Positions 1 through 11,818 of a stretch of DNA of 64,000 nt are shown here, piece by piece (the first letter of the stretch is position 1; every line of letters begins with the position of its first letter). This DNA is from Costus lasius. Lineage: Eukaryota; Streptophyta; Magnoliopsida; Zingiberales; Costaceae. Below the pieces are notes generated by a model. That model was not told where the DNA came from. It did no database searches and saw nothing but the letters and a program-made list of their open reading frames with translations. Location of the stretch: positions 32,723,439 through 32,787,438 of the forward strand of contig CM050450.1 of NCBI GenBank assembly GCA_027563935.2. Reading direction: 5' to 3'. Made by a program: the position numbers and the translations under genes.

Positions 1-2115
1 ATTACAACAAGCAGATCCCTAATGGACTTAAAGCTCAGCTATTGGTGAAAATTTCATTATTATCCACCCAGTGGATTTGCCTAAAATTATTGTTCACTAG
101 CTTGTCTTTTAAGATAACAATGTTATCTTCCATGTCTATCTTCCTAGAAGATTTATTATAGCCTGTGGGATTTACCCCTTTTGGTAGCTTATCCAAGTCC
201 CAGACTTGATTAGCAGACATGGAGTCCATTATGGTTTTCATGGCCCTTAGCCATTTCTTGGAATCTAGTCCACCGACCGCTTCCATTTCCTCATAAGTCT
301 TAGGTTCATGGTTGATGAAAAATTCGTCATGCCCAGCATATCGAATCGATCCAGACTTATGTTATTCCTGTATTACTTGAACCTCAGGTTGACTTTCAAC
401 CTATATGTGAGATTTTGCTCTCCATGTGTGTCTAATTATATTGTGGTTGATTCTGGACCTTGTCCAAATCAAATCTACTCCCACTAGCTTCTTTCAAAAG
501 AAATACTTTCTCAAGAGAGACAGCATTTTGAGCAACAAATGTTTTGTTCTCCATGGGATAGAATTAGCACTCTATAGTGCACCACACATACTTTTGAATC
601 ACTACACATTACATTCCCAATTCCATTGAAGAAATGGGATATTTGCAGTTCTCAACTCAAAAGCTAACTTAGACATTTTCTTATGGAGTAGCAGTACATC
701 TGTTTGCATGGCAACATAGTAGTATATTTGCATGACTTATTCAAAGTTGGAACCACATCCAATGTGTTCCTTTTCTTTCTTTGAAATTTACCACACAGTG
801 GTGTACTAAGAAAGCTGTGAGATCACTCCACACTTCTTAGGAAGGTCATCAAATTCTCCACTAATCATCTTGATCCAATCAAGGTGCTTTAATAGATCCT
901 TCAATTTGACTCAATACTTCATTTGTGAACTTCTTGGAATTTTCCAAAGTTCTTGGGTTGCGTAAGGCATACCCACACTCAATGAAGTATATAACTCCTC
1001 TTAGTGCTTGCTTGCATGGGTCCACTTACATCGCTGTGTAATAGATCCAACAAGTCACTACTCCTTCCACCCTTTACGGTGAAGGCAGCATCTGTCACAT
1101 TGTTCCTTTGAACTAGGTTCACATGTATCATAATCCTGAAAGGACAATGATCCCAATAGCCCATGGACCTTTGGATGTGACCATTGTTCTATGGTTCAAG
1201 AGACAATGCTATATGAGGATGCTTTATTGAATCATTAGATCTGATCTTGTGTTACATATAGAACCATAAACTATTGTCAGTTGTATCACTTCAATAGAAC
1301 ATCTCAGATTAAAAAAAAATAATTATTATTATTTCAAACTGAAGTCCTTTCCAAAAGGAATGATGTTCTAATACATAAGCTGATACAATAATAGCAAAGT
1401 TCTATATAAAGTCTTCAAGGCAGTGAGATGATATCAACAGCAGCATTCAATGCTCCGTCCCTGACCCGAGAGTCGATCCCATCAAGCCTCTTCGTCCTAC
1501 TTCTTTTGAGCTCCTGCACATGTAAAACATATGTGAGCCTCACATACGGTACCCAGTACCCATGAATAAGAAGTAGACAAAAGACCTCGGTAACACAATA
1601 CCTGAAGCGGATGGATTACATCCCTTCTTCTTTGCCATGCTCTTCTTGGCCATCAATCCTCTTCGAAATACCCATGCATTCCCAGTCTTCCGAAGTATTA
1701 GCTTCGAAGATACAGAACCATGGTCTTTCTTAGATTCAGGCACACATTCTGAAGATCCAACAGAACTCTCCTGATCATTGTCTATAGAGCATGGTGTGAA
1801 GAGACCTTTGAGATGTATGATTAGATCATAGATCCCCATCTCATCACATTCAACCTTGACCTCTGGGGTCATGCACTCTAAGACAAGAGCAGTGTACTGT
1901 TCGTTATCTTCACAATGTTCAAGATAGACATTCCACTCCCAATTATTAGTGAAATACACACTGGGCTGGGATGGAGGTCTTTCAAGAAGATGCACCTTAT
2001 TTTCTTGTTCCAGTATTTTGGACAAAATCTTGAACCATTTTGTCCAATTTGTCCCATCCAGTTTATGTTTATAAAGTTTCAATCTTAGATCAGGAGATGC
2101 CTTCTACAATAAGCA
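1..2115 (-). pseudogene. E0: decayed antisense Ty1/copia gag-pol
   Basis: This is the remnant polyprotein of an antisense copia retrotransposon, read from about 2115 down to 1. Gag lies at 2082-1540 (motifs DGTNWTKW and LECMTPEV). A protease trace near 1560-1440 reads WVLGT where copia copies here have WVLDT, so the catalytic Asp is lost. The integrase N-terminus and first core Asp (LLHSDVSGPM) lie at 1164-979. The integrase-RT linker (near 430-530) and the start of reverse transcriptase (NQVWDL, 286-35) follow. The order gag-PR-IN-RT is that of Ty1/copia. The frame is broken many times and large parts of PR, IN and RT are deleted or unreadable, so no product is expected. The rest of RT and the 3' LTR would lie left of the window. 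Confidence 0.8.
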
Positions 2116-3591
2116 AATAAGTAAAATAAGTACTATGATAAAGCATTTAACAAGGACTTTAAATTAAATGCTATGCTCCCACTACTTCCAAAACAAGTTG
2201 AGAACTCTCTAACTCAACATGGAAATAAGTGAGTAGGATCCTAATTTCACATAAGGTCTCCGCGACTCACGAGGGTGAGTTGAGATGCACAGAGAGTCTC
2301 ATGCTTCCTTAGGTAGGCATGCCAGCCAATTGTGCCATGCACAATTCCTCTTAGGTAAGACAGACTAGGCGCCCTGTGTCCAGCGAGGGCTGGATACAAC
2401 ACAAAACCCTATCCTCTCAACAGCTACCTCTAGTAATTCATCATGTTAATGACATATGAAAAACCAGTCAAGTCTGGTCCTAACCGTTATGCCCAGGGCC
2501 AACAAATTTCCTTACGAAGGCACGCCCAGGTTAAAACTGGACTGGGGAAATCATTGTCACCACACACCTTCTAAAGATAAGTGGGTGTGTCCCACGAGGG
2601 TGGGAAACAGTTCACAACACCACCGATCGATAGTTTGATGAGGGCTACGCGTTAGAAAGCTATCGACTTGATATTGTATTGAGAGTTTTTGCATGTTTTT
2701 ATTCTTTTATAGCATGCAGTTTTCCTATAGTTATTGCAGCAAAGGAAAAACATCACAGGCATGCTATGGACAAAATAATAAACCATTACAGGCATGCTAT
2801 TTTTGGTCGATATGGTCAGAGCCCTTTTCATACACATAACTTATCACGAGCCATGTTACATGTTATTGTGCATCCAAGGGTTGCGAGTCCCTGAAGCAAA
2901 TCAGCCCATGCCAGAAGCCGAAAGCATGTGTCCTTCCTTCAATCGCAAGTCCATCACCACGCTTCCAAAGCTGGCGCCACTTCTGACTCCAATTGAAGAA
3001 GGCTCCTTGTTGTCTTTGATGAACCTTAACCTATCTCATGTAAACAATTCTACATCTATTCTAAGGAAAGATGAAAATTTTACATCAAGAAGGGGGAGAA
3101 CCACACGCAGGTGGTAGAAAGATTTTACAAGCATTCATCACAGGTGAAAACATGCTTCCACATCACAACACAGGAGGGCACTCGCTATGACCATATCAAC
3201 CCAATCAAGTGGCGCATGTAAAATTTGAAAATCCGAAAAAATCAAATTTTAGCACCTTATGCGCCAATATCATTCAAGGCATTCCCTTAACCAATTCCAT
3301 GCCAAAATTTAGATCAAGTTCCATGATGATTTCATAGACCCTATCGGCTAGCAGTTTTGTCAGATCAAGAGACCCGGCCAGTCCGAAGACACAATGCCGA
3401 TGCTACTTGACAAAACTTACGTGCGCCTTTGGTCTTAAATCAAGCATAAACACAATCCAAGTTTCGGCCATAGAGTTGAGAAGAGAAGATTGGATGAAAA
3501 CGCTTTCTACGTGAAACGCGCATGGATAGAAGAAAAATTTTCAAAAAAATTTTCACACAAGAAAACGTACACCTTGTGTTTCTCGCAAGTA
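2116..3591 (-). other. E0 5' leader with three hairpins
   Basis: This is the untranslated leader between primer site and gag, read on the minus strand. Three short stem-loops are visible: 2591-2604 (CCCAC/GTGGG), 2380-2393 (CCAGC/GCTGG) and 2266-2279 (CTCAC/GTGAG), all with loop CCTC in the sense direction. They match the positions of the hairpins in the other copia leaders here. The leader ends in a pyrimidine-rich stretch and TTGTAG just before gag. The codon at the usual start position reads AAG, not ATG. No convincing gene is seen. Confidence 0.65.
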
Positions 3592-3603
3592 GCTCTGATA
3601 TCA
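3592..3603 (-). promoter_or_regulatory. E0 primer-binding site
   Basis: On the minus strand this reads TGATATCAGAGC, one base away from the initiator-Met tRNA complement TGGTATCAGAGC used by the other copia elements in the window. It lies one base inside the LTR end, as expected for minus-strand DNA priming. Confidence 0.75.
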
Positions 3604-3604
3604 C

Positions 3605-5830
3605 TGTTGGGGAATGCCGGGTGTAATTTAAAATTTTGCAGTCCCAGGACGCAGCGGAAGAAGCATTACACCCGAAACACATTCCTTTCCCAAGGATCCA
3701 TGCGAGAGAGAAGACACAAGGATGTGTTAGAGATGTACCTCTTTTGCTTGTTTAGATGTCGAAGCCATGTTGAAGGTGCCCAAGTGTTCGCCCTCTACAA
3801 GTATCCACGCGTCGACTCCTTGATCGTTGCTCCCTTCCACGCTCGGTGCTAGCCTCGGGAAGAGAATCGAGCCTTAGGGTTCCTTCACTCTTCTTGCGCC
3901 ACCTCCAAGGTTCATGCGCCAAGTGCAAGGAAGATGCCGCCAACTCCTTATCCTCTTCACTCCAAGAGAAGAGGGAGAAGATGAGTTTCGGCCTTGAGGA
4001 AGATTAGGGGAAAATTGTGCCACCAAGTCCTTCTCCAAGTCACGCCAAGAGGAGAGGAAGGAGAAGACTTGCGGTCACTTGTTGGAAGAAGGGTTGCGCC
4101 ACTTTGATGTTGTCACCCTTTGCCCTTGCTTTCGCCCCTCTACTTGTGTTCACGACTCCAAGCGTTCATCATAAAGAGAGGGCGACAATGGGTCCTATAA
4201 ATAGGACTAGAGGCAGTTTGAGCAAGGGCTAGGATCATGCCAAGTGTATGGCTAGGATGAGGTGTCTTGAAGTATGGAAAGTCTCCAAGACTTTACCATA
4301 AACCTCATTCAACCTATCCATAAAAGTCTAAACACTATATCAGCCCAAGACATGCCTCAAATGCATTCTTACCATCAAAGGTTAAGTGGCTAGGCGCAAC
4401 ATGCATGAGGAGTTTCGGCTAGGGTAAGGGTTTTGGGAGAAACTAGGGTTTGAGGTAAGGTAAGTCTCTAAGACATTACCATATACCTCTTCCCTATGTC
4501 CATATGCGCCTAGGAACTTCCCATAAAAGTTCTCAAGCCATATCAGCCCCAAGACTTACCTTAGAGGCAAGTATTCCTTCCAAGGAAGAAGGGCTAAGCG
4601 CCCTTTACTTCCATAATGAAGCAAAGGCGCCTCCCTCACCCCATTATGCCCCTAGGCGCCAATGGGGTGAGATTTCTCCCCATTATACCCTTTTTAGCCA
4701 ATTCCTCTTCATGACAACTAATTATTGGGCCTCATTGGATAATGAGCTAGCCCAAACTTCATGGCATGGGTTGATTAAGCCATTGGATCCAATCCAATGC
4801 AACCCTAATCCAAATGTGACCAATCTAGGTCAATTTCGGGTCAACCTGCCAAAAATGAAGTTTGGCTCCAATAACTTTCTTCCAACTCATCAGGCCCATT
4901 GGCGCTGATGAAATCTTCCAAATTGATCCAAGTTATCCAATAACTTGATCCTAAGGCTTCTGATTAAAGCAACGTCAAGAGTCTATTGCGTGAGACCCCG
5001 TAGGATCCATATGACGATGGCAATGATGTAAACATCATAAGTAGTGAGGGGTATCTAGCAACACATCACTACTACCCATGTCATAGGACTTAAGTCATTA
5101 TGGCAACAACTCCTAACAAGCAACGAGGATTCCCATTACATTATAGATCCCTTTGCCTAAGCTGATATCCTGCCATTGGATTAGTCTCAAGTTTATTATC
5201 CAATGCATTGGTCATGACTCAACAAGTGTGGCCACACTTTCCTGTCATGCACCAATAAGGTGGGGCGCCCCAAGGTGGATATCATGCTTCCTCGGAAGGA
5301 AGGGGCAAATCCTACTATTGGTCATCCATGTCTCTACGTGACTTATGACATGCCCAATGACAGTCGTTTTGGTCTCCCAATTACGGAGAGACGTAAGACT
5401 GTATTAAAGCATACCCTTCATCAAGTCTAGACATGAATACCTCAAGTCTAAGGATCAATGCAAACCTCTTGCATGTGAGATTGACTTGTTGACTAGACAA
5501 GTCAATCCTCACGGTGGATCACTCCAGTGCATCCAATGCACCTGTATGTCTGCGTTACTGTGCCCTGCACCTAACCAGCCCATACACCAGTCTCACATGT
5601 ACCGAAGCTGTCCCATATCTGCTAAGGTACCTTGTCTGGGGATAGCTTATGAGAATGGATCCAATCCAAACTCCTGGGACATTATTTATGCAACTCAATA
5701 CATCAACGCAGGTAGAGAAGTCTGCATAATAACGACCATGCCTATATAAAGAGTAATAGTTCTATCAAAATACATTCAAACAATGCCTGACCATGTCCAT
5801 ACATTGGTCTTTAGGGCATATACACCAACA
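3605..5830 (-). mobile_element. E0 5' LTR (Angela/BARE-like)
   Basis: This 2.2-kb LTR is on the minus strand. In sense direction it begins TGTTGGTGTATATGCCC (ending at 5830) and ends CCCAACA (at 3605), next to the primer site. Stretches such as 4700-4900 closely match the LTRs of element A. A TATA-like TATTTATA sits at the place equivalent to A's TATA box (4194-4205). Open frames inside it are not conserved in related LTRs and are not called as genes. Its right end abuts the last codons of a plus-strand copia pol, so E0 probably inserted into an older copy. The partner LTR is outside the window. Confidence 0.85.
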
Positions 5831-5880
5831 ACATGGGGTTGAGATTTCTCAACAACTGAGTCTAAGTGCAAGTGGGAGAT
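5831..5880 (+). pseudogene. 3' tip of a copia pol plus polypurine tract
   Basis: The sequence encodes the last residues of a copia polyprotein (MGLRFLNN then TGA at 5857-5859; element A ends MGLRFLNF, D ends MGLRFLNH). A purine-rich AAGTGGGAGA follows directly before the LTR at 5881, which is the plus-strand priming tract. The rest of this upstream copy was removed or displaced by antisense E0, whose LTR ends at 5830. The LTR at 5881 is therefore also the 3' LTR of an upstream element. Confidence 0.85.
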
Positions 5881-6744
5881 TGTTGGTGTATATGCCCTTA
5901 GGCCCATTGTTAGTCCATATTGTATTACTTGACATTGATATTTAATATATCATTCTGGCATTGTCGTTATTATGCTATGTTTGCATCTGTGATTATGTAC
6001 ATGGATAATAATGTCCCTGGAGACAGATTGTATCTGTGCTCAAACGGTGTGTCCCCGGTTGAGTACCTGAGTGGATAAGGGACAACTCTAGTACATGTGA
6101 GACTAGTATATGGGCTAGTTACGCATGGGGTGCTAACATAGGGATATGAGTATATTAGTGGTGGATATACTGGACCGACCCACTGTGAGGCTTTAACTTG
6201 GTGTCATGAGTTAAGCTCACATGTGACAGGAGATGTATTGATCCCTTGACTTGAGGTCATTGACTCTTCTATATGGTTAGGGGCATACTTTGATACAACC
6301 TAATGCCTCGCCATAGAAGGGAGGTCATAACGGTTGTCATTGGGTATGTTACGGCCCATATGAGAAGCTGAATGGACAGACATAGGATTTGCCCTTCCTG
6401 CGGGAAGCTTGATATCCACGGGGCCCCCCCTATGGTTGCATGACTGAGTGTGTATGGCCATCGGTATCTTGTTACGATGATGGGGATATCGATGTGATAT
6501 CCATTTCGAAGACCTGGGTAGCAGTGATGCACTGCTAGGTGCCACTCACTGCTTGTGATGACCTGAGTTCATCACTGCTAGCGTCAGAGGAACCTACAAG
6601 GTCGCACAACTTGAAACTCGGGTTCTCGTATTGATCGGGTAGCCTATTGATCGAGTTATTGGACAACTCGGATCTGTTTGGGAGAATCCATCAGCTTCAT
6701 TGTGCCTGATGAGATGGAACGAACCTTTTGGAGCTAACTTCATT

Positions 6745-7005
6745 TTTGGGCCAGATGGGCCAAATGGGCCCAGTAGGCTAAATGGGCCAAATGGGCTAAA
6801 TCAGCCCAATAAGCCATTTGGGCCAAATGGGCAAATGAAGTCTGAGCTTGGTGCATGGACCAATGAGCCTCTATACCCAATGGGCTTGGAGCCCAGTTTG
6901 GGCGCGAGGCTTAATGGGCCTTGAGGCTTAATGGGCTTGAGGCCCATTGGGCCTTGAGGTTTAATGGGCTTGAGGCCCAATGGGCCACCAGGCCTAATGG
7001 CCCGT
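6745..7005 (+). repeat. TGGGCC/TGGGCT motif cluster in the LTR
   Basis: I count about a dozen TGGGCC or TGGGCT motifs on the plus strand and about five on the minus strand, in AAATGGGCC-type repeats. The cluster lies about 170-430 bases upstream of the TATA box. TGGGCY ('site II') is a known plant promoter element bound by TCP factors. A regulatory role here is inference. LTRs of element A lack the cluster. Confidence 0.6.
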
Positions 7006-7174
7006 GACCATAAGAAGCCTTGGAAGAGAATTTGGAGTTGGCGCCTAGGAGAGAATTTGGAGTTCTCTTCACTTATGAAGAGAGAGAATTTGGAATTCTC
7101 TTCTCTCTTTAAGAGTTGCGCCTCTTCCTTGTGAAGAGTTGCACCTCTTGTGAAGAGTTGCACCTCCTCATTTG

Positions 7175-7181
7175 TATAAAT
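7175..7181 (+). promoter_or_regulatory. LTR TATA box (TATAAAT)
   Basis: TATAAAT lies within the LTR about 430 bases before its 3' end. The same site is kept in the partial LTR at 11387-11393, and TATAAATG occurs at the equivalent position in both LTRs of A (15780 and 23268). It is the likely core promoter of this LTR family. Confidence 0.6.
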
Positions 7182-7603
7182 CTCCTTGTCGCCCTCTCTC
7201 CAATGTTGGTTGGTATTAGCGATTTTTCCCATCTCTTCTTCCAAGGGCGGCTCCAAGGTTGGACCTTGGCGTTTTCTTCCTTCACTCTACTCTTCTTGGC
7301 ACAACCACTGTGTGGGTGGCGCAAGGTCTAGAGGAAGAATCCCTGAGGCGTGGATCTTCTTCCCGAGGCTAGCACCGGGCGTGGAAGAAGAGATCTCGAG
7401 GTTCGGCTGTGTGCGAGACTACAGAGAGCGAACATTTGAGCGCCCGCATCACATCCTTCGCATCAAGGTATCATCTCCTACTCACCGTGTCGATCTCCTC
7501 GCAATACTCGATCTTCTAGGTTTTTGGGACTGGCCTGTTTCGGGGATTGCTTCCGCTGTGCATGTCTGTAAAAAATTTTAAAATCCCTGGGGTTTCCCAA
7601 CAG

Positions 7604-7615
7604 TGGTATCAGAGC
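7604..7615 (+). promoter_or_regulatory. B1 primer-binding site
   Basis: TGGTATCAGAGC, complementary to the 3' end of initiator-Met tRNA, one base after the LTR end. The same site follows the LTRs at 11818, 16295 and 26695. Confidence 0.9.
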
Positions 7616-9249
7616 CATCTTGCGAACTCGAATGGTGTTTTATGCTTTTATTGTATGCTCACATGCCATCTGAATTTTTTAAAAAATTGCATATGCGCAT
7701 GAATTTTTATAAGTAAGAAAAATTGTAAGTTTTTCGTTCCTAACATCTATTCGATCTCTTTGATTTTTCACTTTCTTCACATGGTGGGTTAGACCCATAT
7801 GTGAGAGAATTAATTTCTCCCCACGCATGTAGGATAGTCCTACTGTGTGGGACTTGTCGAAGATTATGGGCATATGGTTGTCCTAATCTTGGTAGGTTAA
7901 GGATTGCAAGGGTAGACGGCAAGTGTGCTTGGACCATGCATGCGTCACTTGTGGACTCATGAGAGAAACGAAAAGTCCTAGATTTGCGAACGGACGTTGA
8001 GGTTGAAAGACATGTTTTCTAAGAAACTAAAACTGAAGTTTTATGTTTTCATGAGTATATAGAAAAGCATGAGATGATTGTGCATCATGTTGTGGTCATA
8101 GTCAAGCCCCTTGTATGCCTGTTATGTATGTATGTGAGGCCTGCGTGCCGGTTTTTCTTTTTTGTTTTGTAAACGCACAAAGAAGATTAGGGGCGCATCC
8201 CTCATGGAGCTTACATCTTGGCGCATCAACCATGATGACTCATCTTGCTTGGTGGCGCAAGTAAGGGCTTGGCCAAACCTAGGGTTCGAGTGCTATCCCT
8301 CTTGGCACAAGCATTATGGCACTTCATGCATGGAGGAGCCATCAAGGTATTGGCCAAACCCTTGGGTTTGCGTGCTATGTTTTGATGTGGAGGACCTTGA
8401 AGCCGCACTTAAAGATAAAGCTTAGTGGCGGCTAGGTTAGGTCTGGTTGGGGCTTGTCTCCTAGGTCAAGCATTGAACATCCTTTGGCATGTGATGGTTC
8501 AATGTGTTGATTAGGCTATGACCACATCGCTTGTTTACTGTTTTTGATATTTGCTAAAGCATGCCTGGTTGTGTTTTATCCTTTTGTTATCACTATAGGA
8601 TTGCATGCCTGTAATGTTAGACAAAAGATAAAACTGAGAGGATGAGACCTCAAAAACCCTCAAAAATAATATCAAGTCTGTAGCCTTCTGACGCGTAGCC
8701 CTCGTCAAGCTATCGATTAGTGGTGTTGTGAACTGTTTCCCACCCTCGTGGGACACACCCACTTATCTTTAGAAGGCGTGTGGTGGCAATGGTTTCCCCT
8801 GTCCAGTTAAAACTCTGGGCGTGCCTTCGCAAGGAAATTGTTGGCCCTGGGCATAATGGTCAGGATAGACTTGACTAGTTTTTCATATGTGGTGGCCACA
8901 TGATGGAACTCTAGAGGCGGCCTCGAGAGGTTAGGGTTTTATGTTGTTCCAGCCCCAGCTGGGCACAAAATGCCTGAACTGTCTTGAGAAGGGGAATTGC
9001 CTGGGTGCAATCGGCCGGCGTGCCCACCTTAAGAAGCATGGGTCACTTTGTGCATCTCATCCCACCCTCGTGGGATGCCAAGCCTCATGTGGAATAAGGA
9101 TCCCATCTTACTAGGAAATCTCAGATTTCCAAATTGACTTTGTGGGTTGTCAATTGGATTAAAATAGTGAGAACCATGATCATTTAATGCAAGTTCAGAT
9201 TAAATGATTTGAAGTAGTACTAATCTGCTATCTTGGTTGTTGTAGATCA
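7616..9249 (+). other. B1 5' leader with three hairpins
   Basis: A 1.6-kb leader between primer site and gag. Stem-loops lie at 8739-8752 (CCCAC-CCTC-GTGGG), 8949-8962 (CCAGC-CCCA-GCTGG) and 9061-9074 (CCCAC-CCTC-GTGGG). It ends TTGGTTGTTGTAG, which looks like a 3' splice site four bases before the gag ATG. Short open frames here are not conserved between copies. Confidence 0.65.
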
Positions 9250-11281
9250 ATGGCTATGAACAATAGCGGATTGACACTGCGATCCCATCTTGACAAGGAT
9301 AAGTTAGTTGGATCCAACTTCATGGACTAGTATCGGAACTTGAGGATAGTCCTCAAGCTTGTGAAGAAGCTTTACGTCCTTGAGCAAGCTCTTCCCGCGC
9401 CTCCTGTACCTACAGCCCAAGCGGCTTAAAGGGATGCTTTTAGAAAGCATCAGGATGACTCTGTGGAAGTGTCATGTCTCATGCTAGCCACCATGGCGCC
9501 TGAACTTCAGGTGCAGTATGAGGAGCAGAACGCGTTTCAGATGATAAATCATTTGAAATAGATGTTCGAGGCTCAGGCTAGGACCGAGAGATATGACATT
9601 GCCAAAGCGGTCTTTCGATGCAAGTTATCTGAAGGTGCTCCAGTGAGACCCCATGTACTCAAGATCATTGGGTATGTGGATCATCTCAAGAGACTAGGAC
9701 ACACGATTGATAACGAGCTGGTCACGGATCTTATTCTGCAGTCCTGCCCTCTGGCTTCAGTCAGTTTATTATTAACTTTAATATGAACCAGATTGAATGT
9801 TCAAGGGAGGAACTTTTGAATATGCTCCAGACGACCGAGCGAGAAATGGTCAAGACCAAACCCAATTCTGTTCTTTTGGTCCCTGCGACCAAGAAGATGA
9901 AGAAGAAGGGTAAGGCACGTGCCAAGGTTCCGACCAAAGCACTGAAAAGGAAGGTGAGGATGTCAAAGGATAAGCGGTGCTTCCACTATGGCGAGCAGGG
10001 CCACTGGAAAAGGGACTGCAAGCAACTTCAGAACGAGGAGAAGAGAAGCAAGGCTTCGTCTTCTGACTTAGGTATTTATGTTACCGAAGTCAACCTTTCT
10101 ACTTCTATGTCATGGGTATTGGATACTGCATGCGGAGCTCATATTTTTACAAATATGTAGGGGCTCAAGAAAAGTAGAGCGATGCGGCCTGGAGAGATTG
10201 ACCTACGTGTTGGAAACGGAGCATAGGTTGCTGCTGTTGCCATAGGACTTTTGACGCTCTCCCTGCCTTCTGGACTTCAACTTGAGTTAAACAATTGCTA
10301 TTATGTACCTTCTCTTACCAAAAACATTGTATCTATTCCTTGCTTGGCAAGGAAAGGTTTTAAGTTTGAAATAAAAGAGGACTCTTGTTCTTTTTCATTT
10401 GCAAATGTGTTTTATGGGAAGGGTACCTTATGCAATGGATTGTTTGTCTTGGACATGGATAACTCTATATGTAACATAAATCATAAAAGGATCAAACTAA
10501 ATGATTCAGTTGGTACGTACCTTTGGCATTGTCGATTAGCCCATATAAACAAGAATCGCATTCAACAACTCCATGCAAATGGATTGTTAGATTCAACCTC
10601 CTTGGAGGAGTTTGATACTTGCGAGCCATGTTTATTAGGAAAAATGACAAAAGCACCCTTCACCAAGATTGGTGAGAGGGCAGGAGGTTTGTTGGATCTC
10701 ATACATTGTGATGTGTGTGGGCCATTCAGTAAATAAGCCAGAGGAGGGTACAACTACTTCATCACATTTACTGATGACTTCAATAGATATGGTTATGTTT
10801 ATTTGATGAAACATAAGTCCGAATCCTTTGAGAAATTTAAGGAGTTCAGACATGAAGTTGAGAACCAGCTTGGTAGATCTATTAAAGCTCTTCGATCAGA
10901 TCGTGGTGGAGAGTACCTGAGCGGTGAGTTCTTTGACTATCTTAGAGAGTGTGGGATTCTATCCCAACTCACTCCTCCTGGAACACCTCAATGGAATGGT
11001 GTGTCTGAAAGGAGAAATCGTACCTTGTTGGACATAGTTCGATGTATGATGAGTCATGCAACTCTACCACCCTCATTATGGGGTCATGCACTTGAGACAG
11101 CTTCTCTCATACTAAATATTGTTCCATCTAAGAGTGTCTCCAAGATTTCGTATGAGGTATGTAGTGGGAGATGCCCGAATCTCTCTTTTATCAGAGTCTG
11201 GGGATGTGAGGCTTATGTCAAACGTCAGGATTTTAGCAAGCTAGAACCCAGATCTGATAAATGCGTGTTTGTGGGATATCC
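9250..11281 (+). pseudogene. B1 gag-pol pseudogene (gag, protease, integrase)
   Basis: The copia polyprotein starts at the ATG of ATGGCTATG and is truncated in integrase. Visible parts are Gag; a zinc knuckle changed to CFHYGEQGHW (second Cys lost, near 9980); protease WVLDTACGAH (10120); pre-integrase LWHCRLAHINK (10520); and the integrase core with HCDVCGP, SDRGGEY and NGVSERRNR. The frame is broken by TAG at 9328 and 9559, TAA at 9427, a one-base loss near 9743 and further stops (for example near 10157 and 10734). The homology ends at FVGYP, followed by a filler and an LTR fragment. Linker, RT and RNase H are missing, so the copy is dead. Confidence 0.9.
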
Positions 11282-11294
11282 TAGCAAGCTAGAA
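11282..11294 (+). repeat. 13-bp templated filler at a deletion junction
   Basis: TAGCAAGCTAGAA at the junction is an exact second copy of 11234-11246, 48 bp upstream. To its left is integrase sequence, to its right the middle of an LTR. A short copied filler at such a join is typical of end joining with template switching. Confidence 0.7.
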
Positions 11295-11818
11295 AGAGAA
11301 TTTGGAATTCTCTTCTCTCTTGAAGAGTTGTGCCTCTTCCTTGTGAAGAGTTGCACCTCTTGTGAAGAGTTGCACCTCCTCATTTGTATAAATCTACTTG
11401 TCGCCCTCTCTCCAATGTTGGTTGGTATTGGTGATTTTTCCCATCTCTTCTTCCAAGGGTGGCTCCAATGTTGGACCTTGATGTTTTCTTCCTTCACTCT
11501 ACTCTTCTTGGCGCAACCACTGTGTGGGTGGCGCAAGGTCTAGAGGAAGACTGCCTGTGGCATGGATCTTCTTTCCGAGGCTAGCACCAGCCGTGGAAGA
11601 AGAGATCTCGAGGTTCGGCTGTGTGCGAGACTACAGAGGGCGAACATTTGGGTGCCTGCATCACATCCGTCGCATTGCTTCAAGGTATCATCTCCTACTC
11701 ACCGTGTCGATCTGCTCGCAAGACTCAATCTTTTGGGTTTTTGGGACTGGCCTGTTCGGGGATTGCTTCCGCTGTGCATGTCTGTAAAAAATTTTAAAAC
11801 CCCCGGGGTTTCCCAACA
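11295..11818 (+). mobile_element. Partial LTR (3' third) of copia element B2
   Basis: This closely matches 7083-7602 of the B1 LTR, including the TATA box (11387-11393) and the CCAACA end. Its 5' two thirds are missing because of the deletion that fused it to B1 integrase. It serves as the 5' LTR remnant of B2. Confidence 0.9.

Larger units (their letters stand above)
5881..7602 (+). mobile_element. LTR of copia element B1
   Basis: A 1.72-kb LTR bounded by TGTTGG and CCAACA. A polypurine tract lies on its left and a primer site on its right, so one LTR is shared by an upstream remnant and by B1, in tandem fashion. It contains an array of TGGGCC/TGGGCT motifs (6745-7005) and a TATA box at 7175. 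A shorter relative of its 3' third occurs at 11295-11818. Confidence 0.9.

Noticed and set aside
6700..6924. A frame rich in Asn, Gly and Pro in the LTR
   Set aside because: It is a translation of the TGGGCC motif array and has no match to a protein family.
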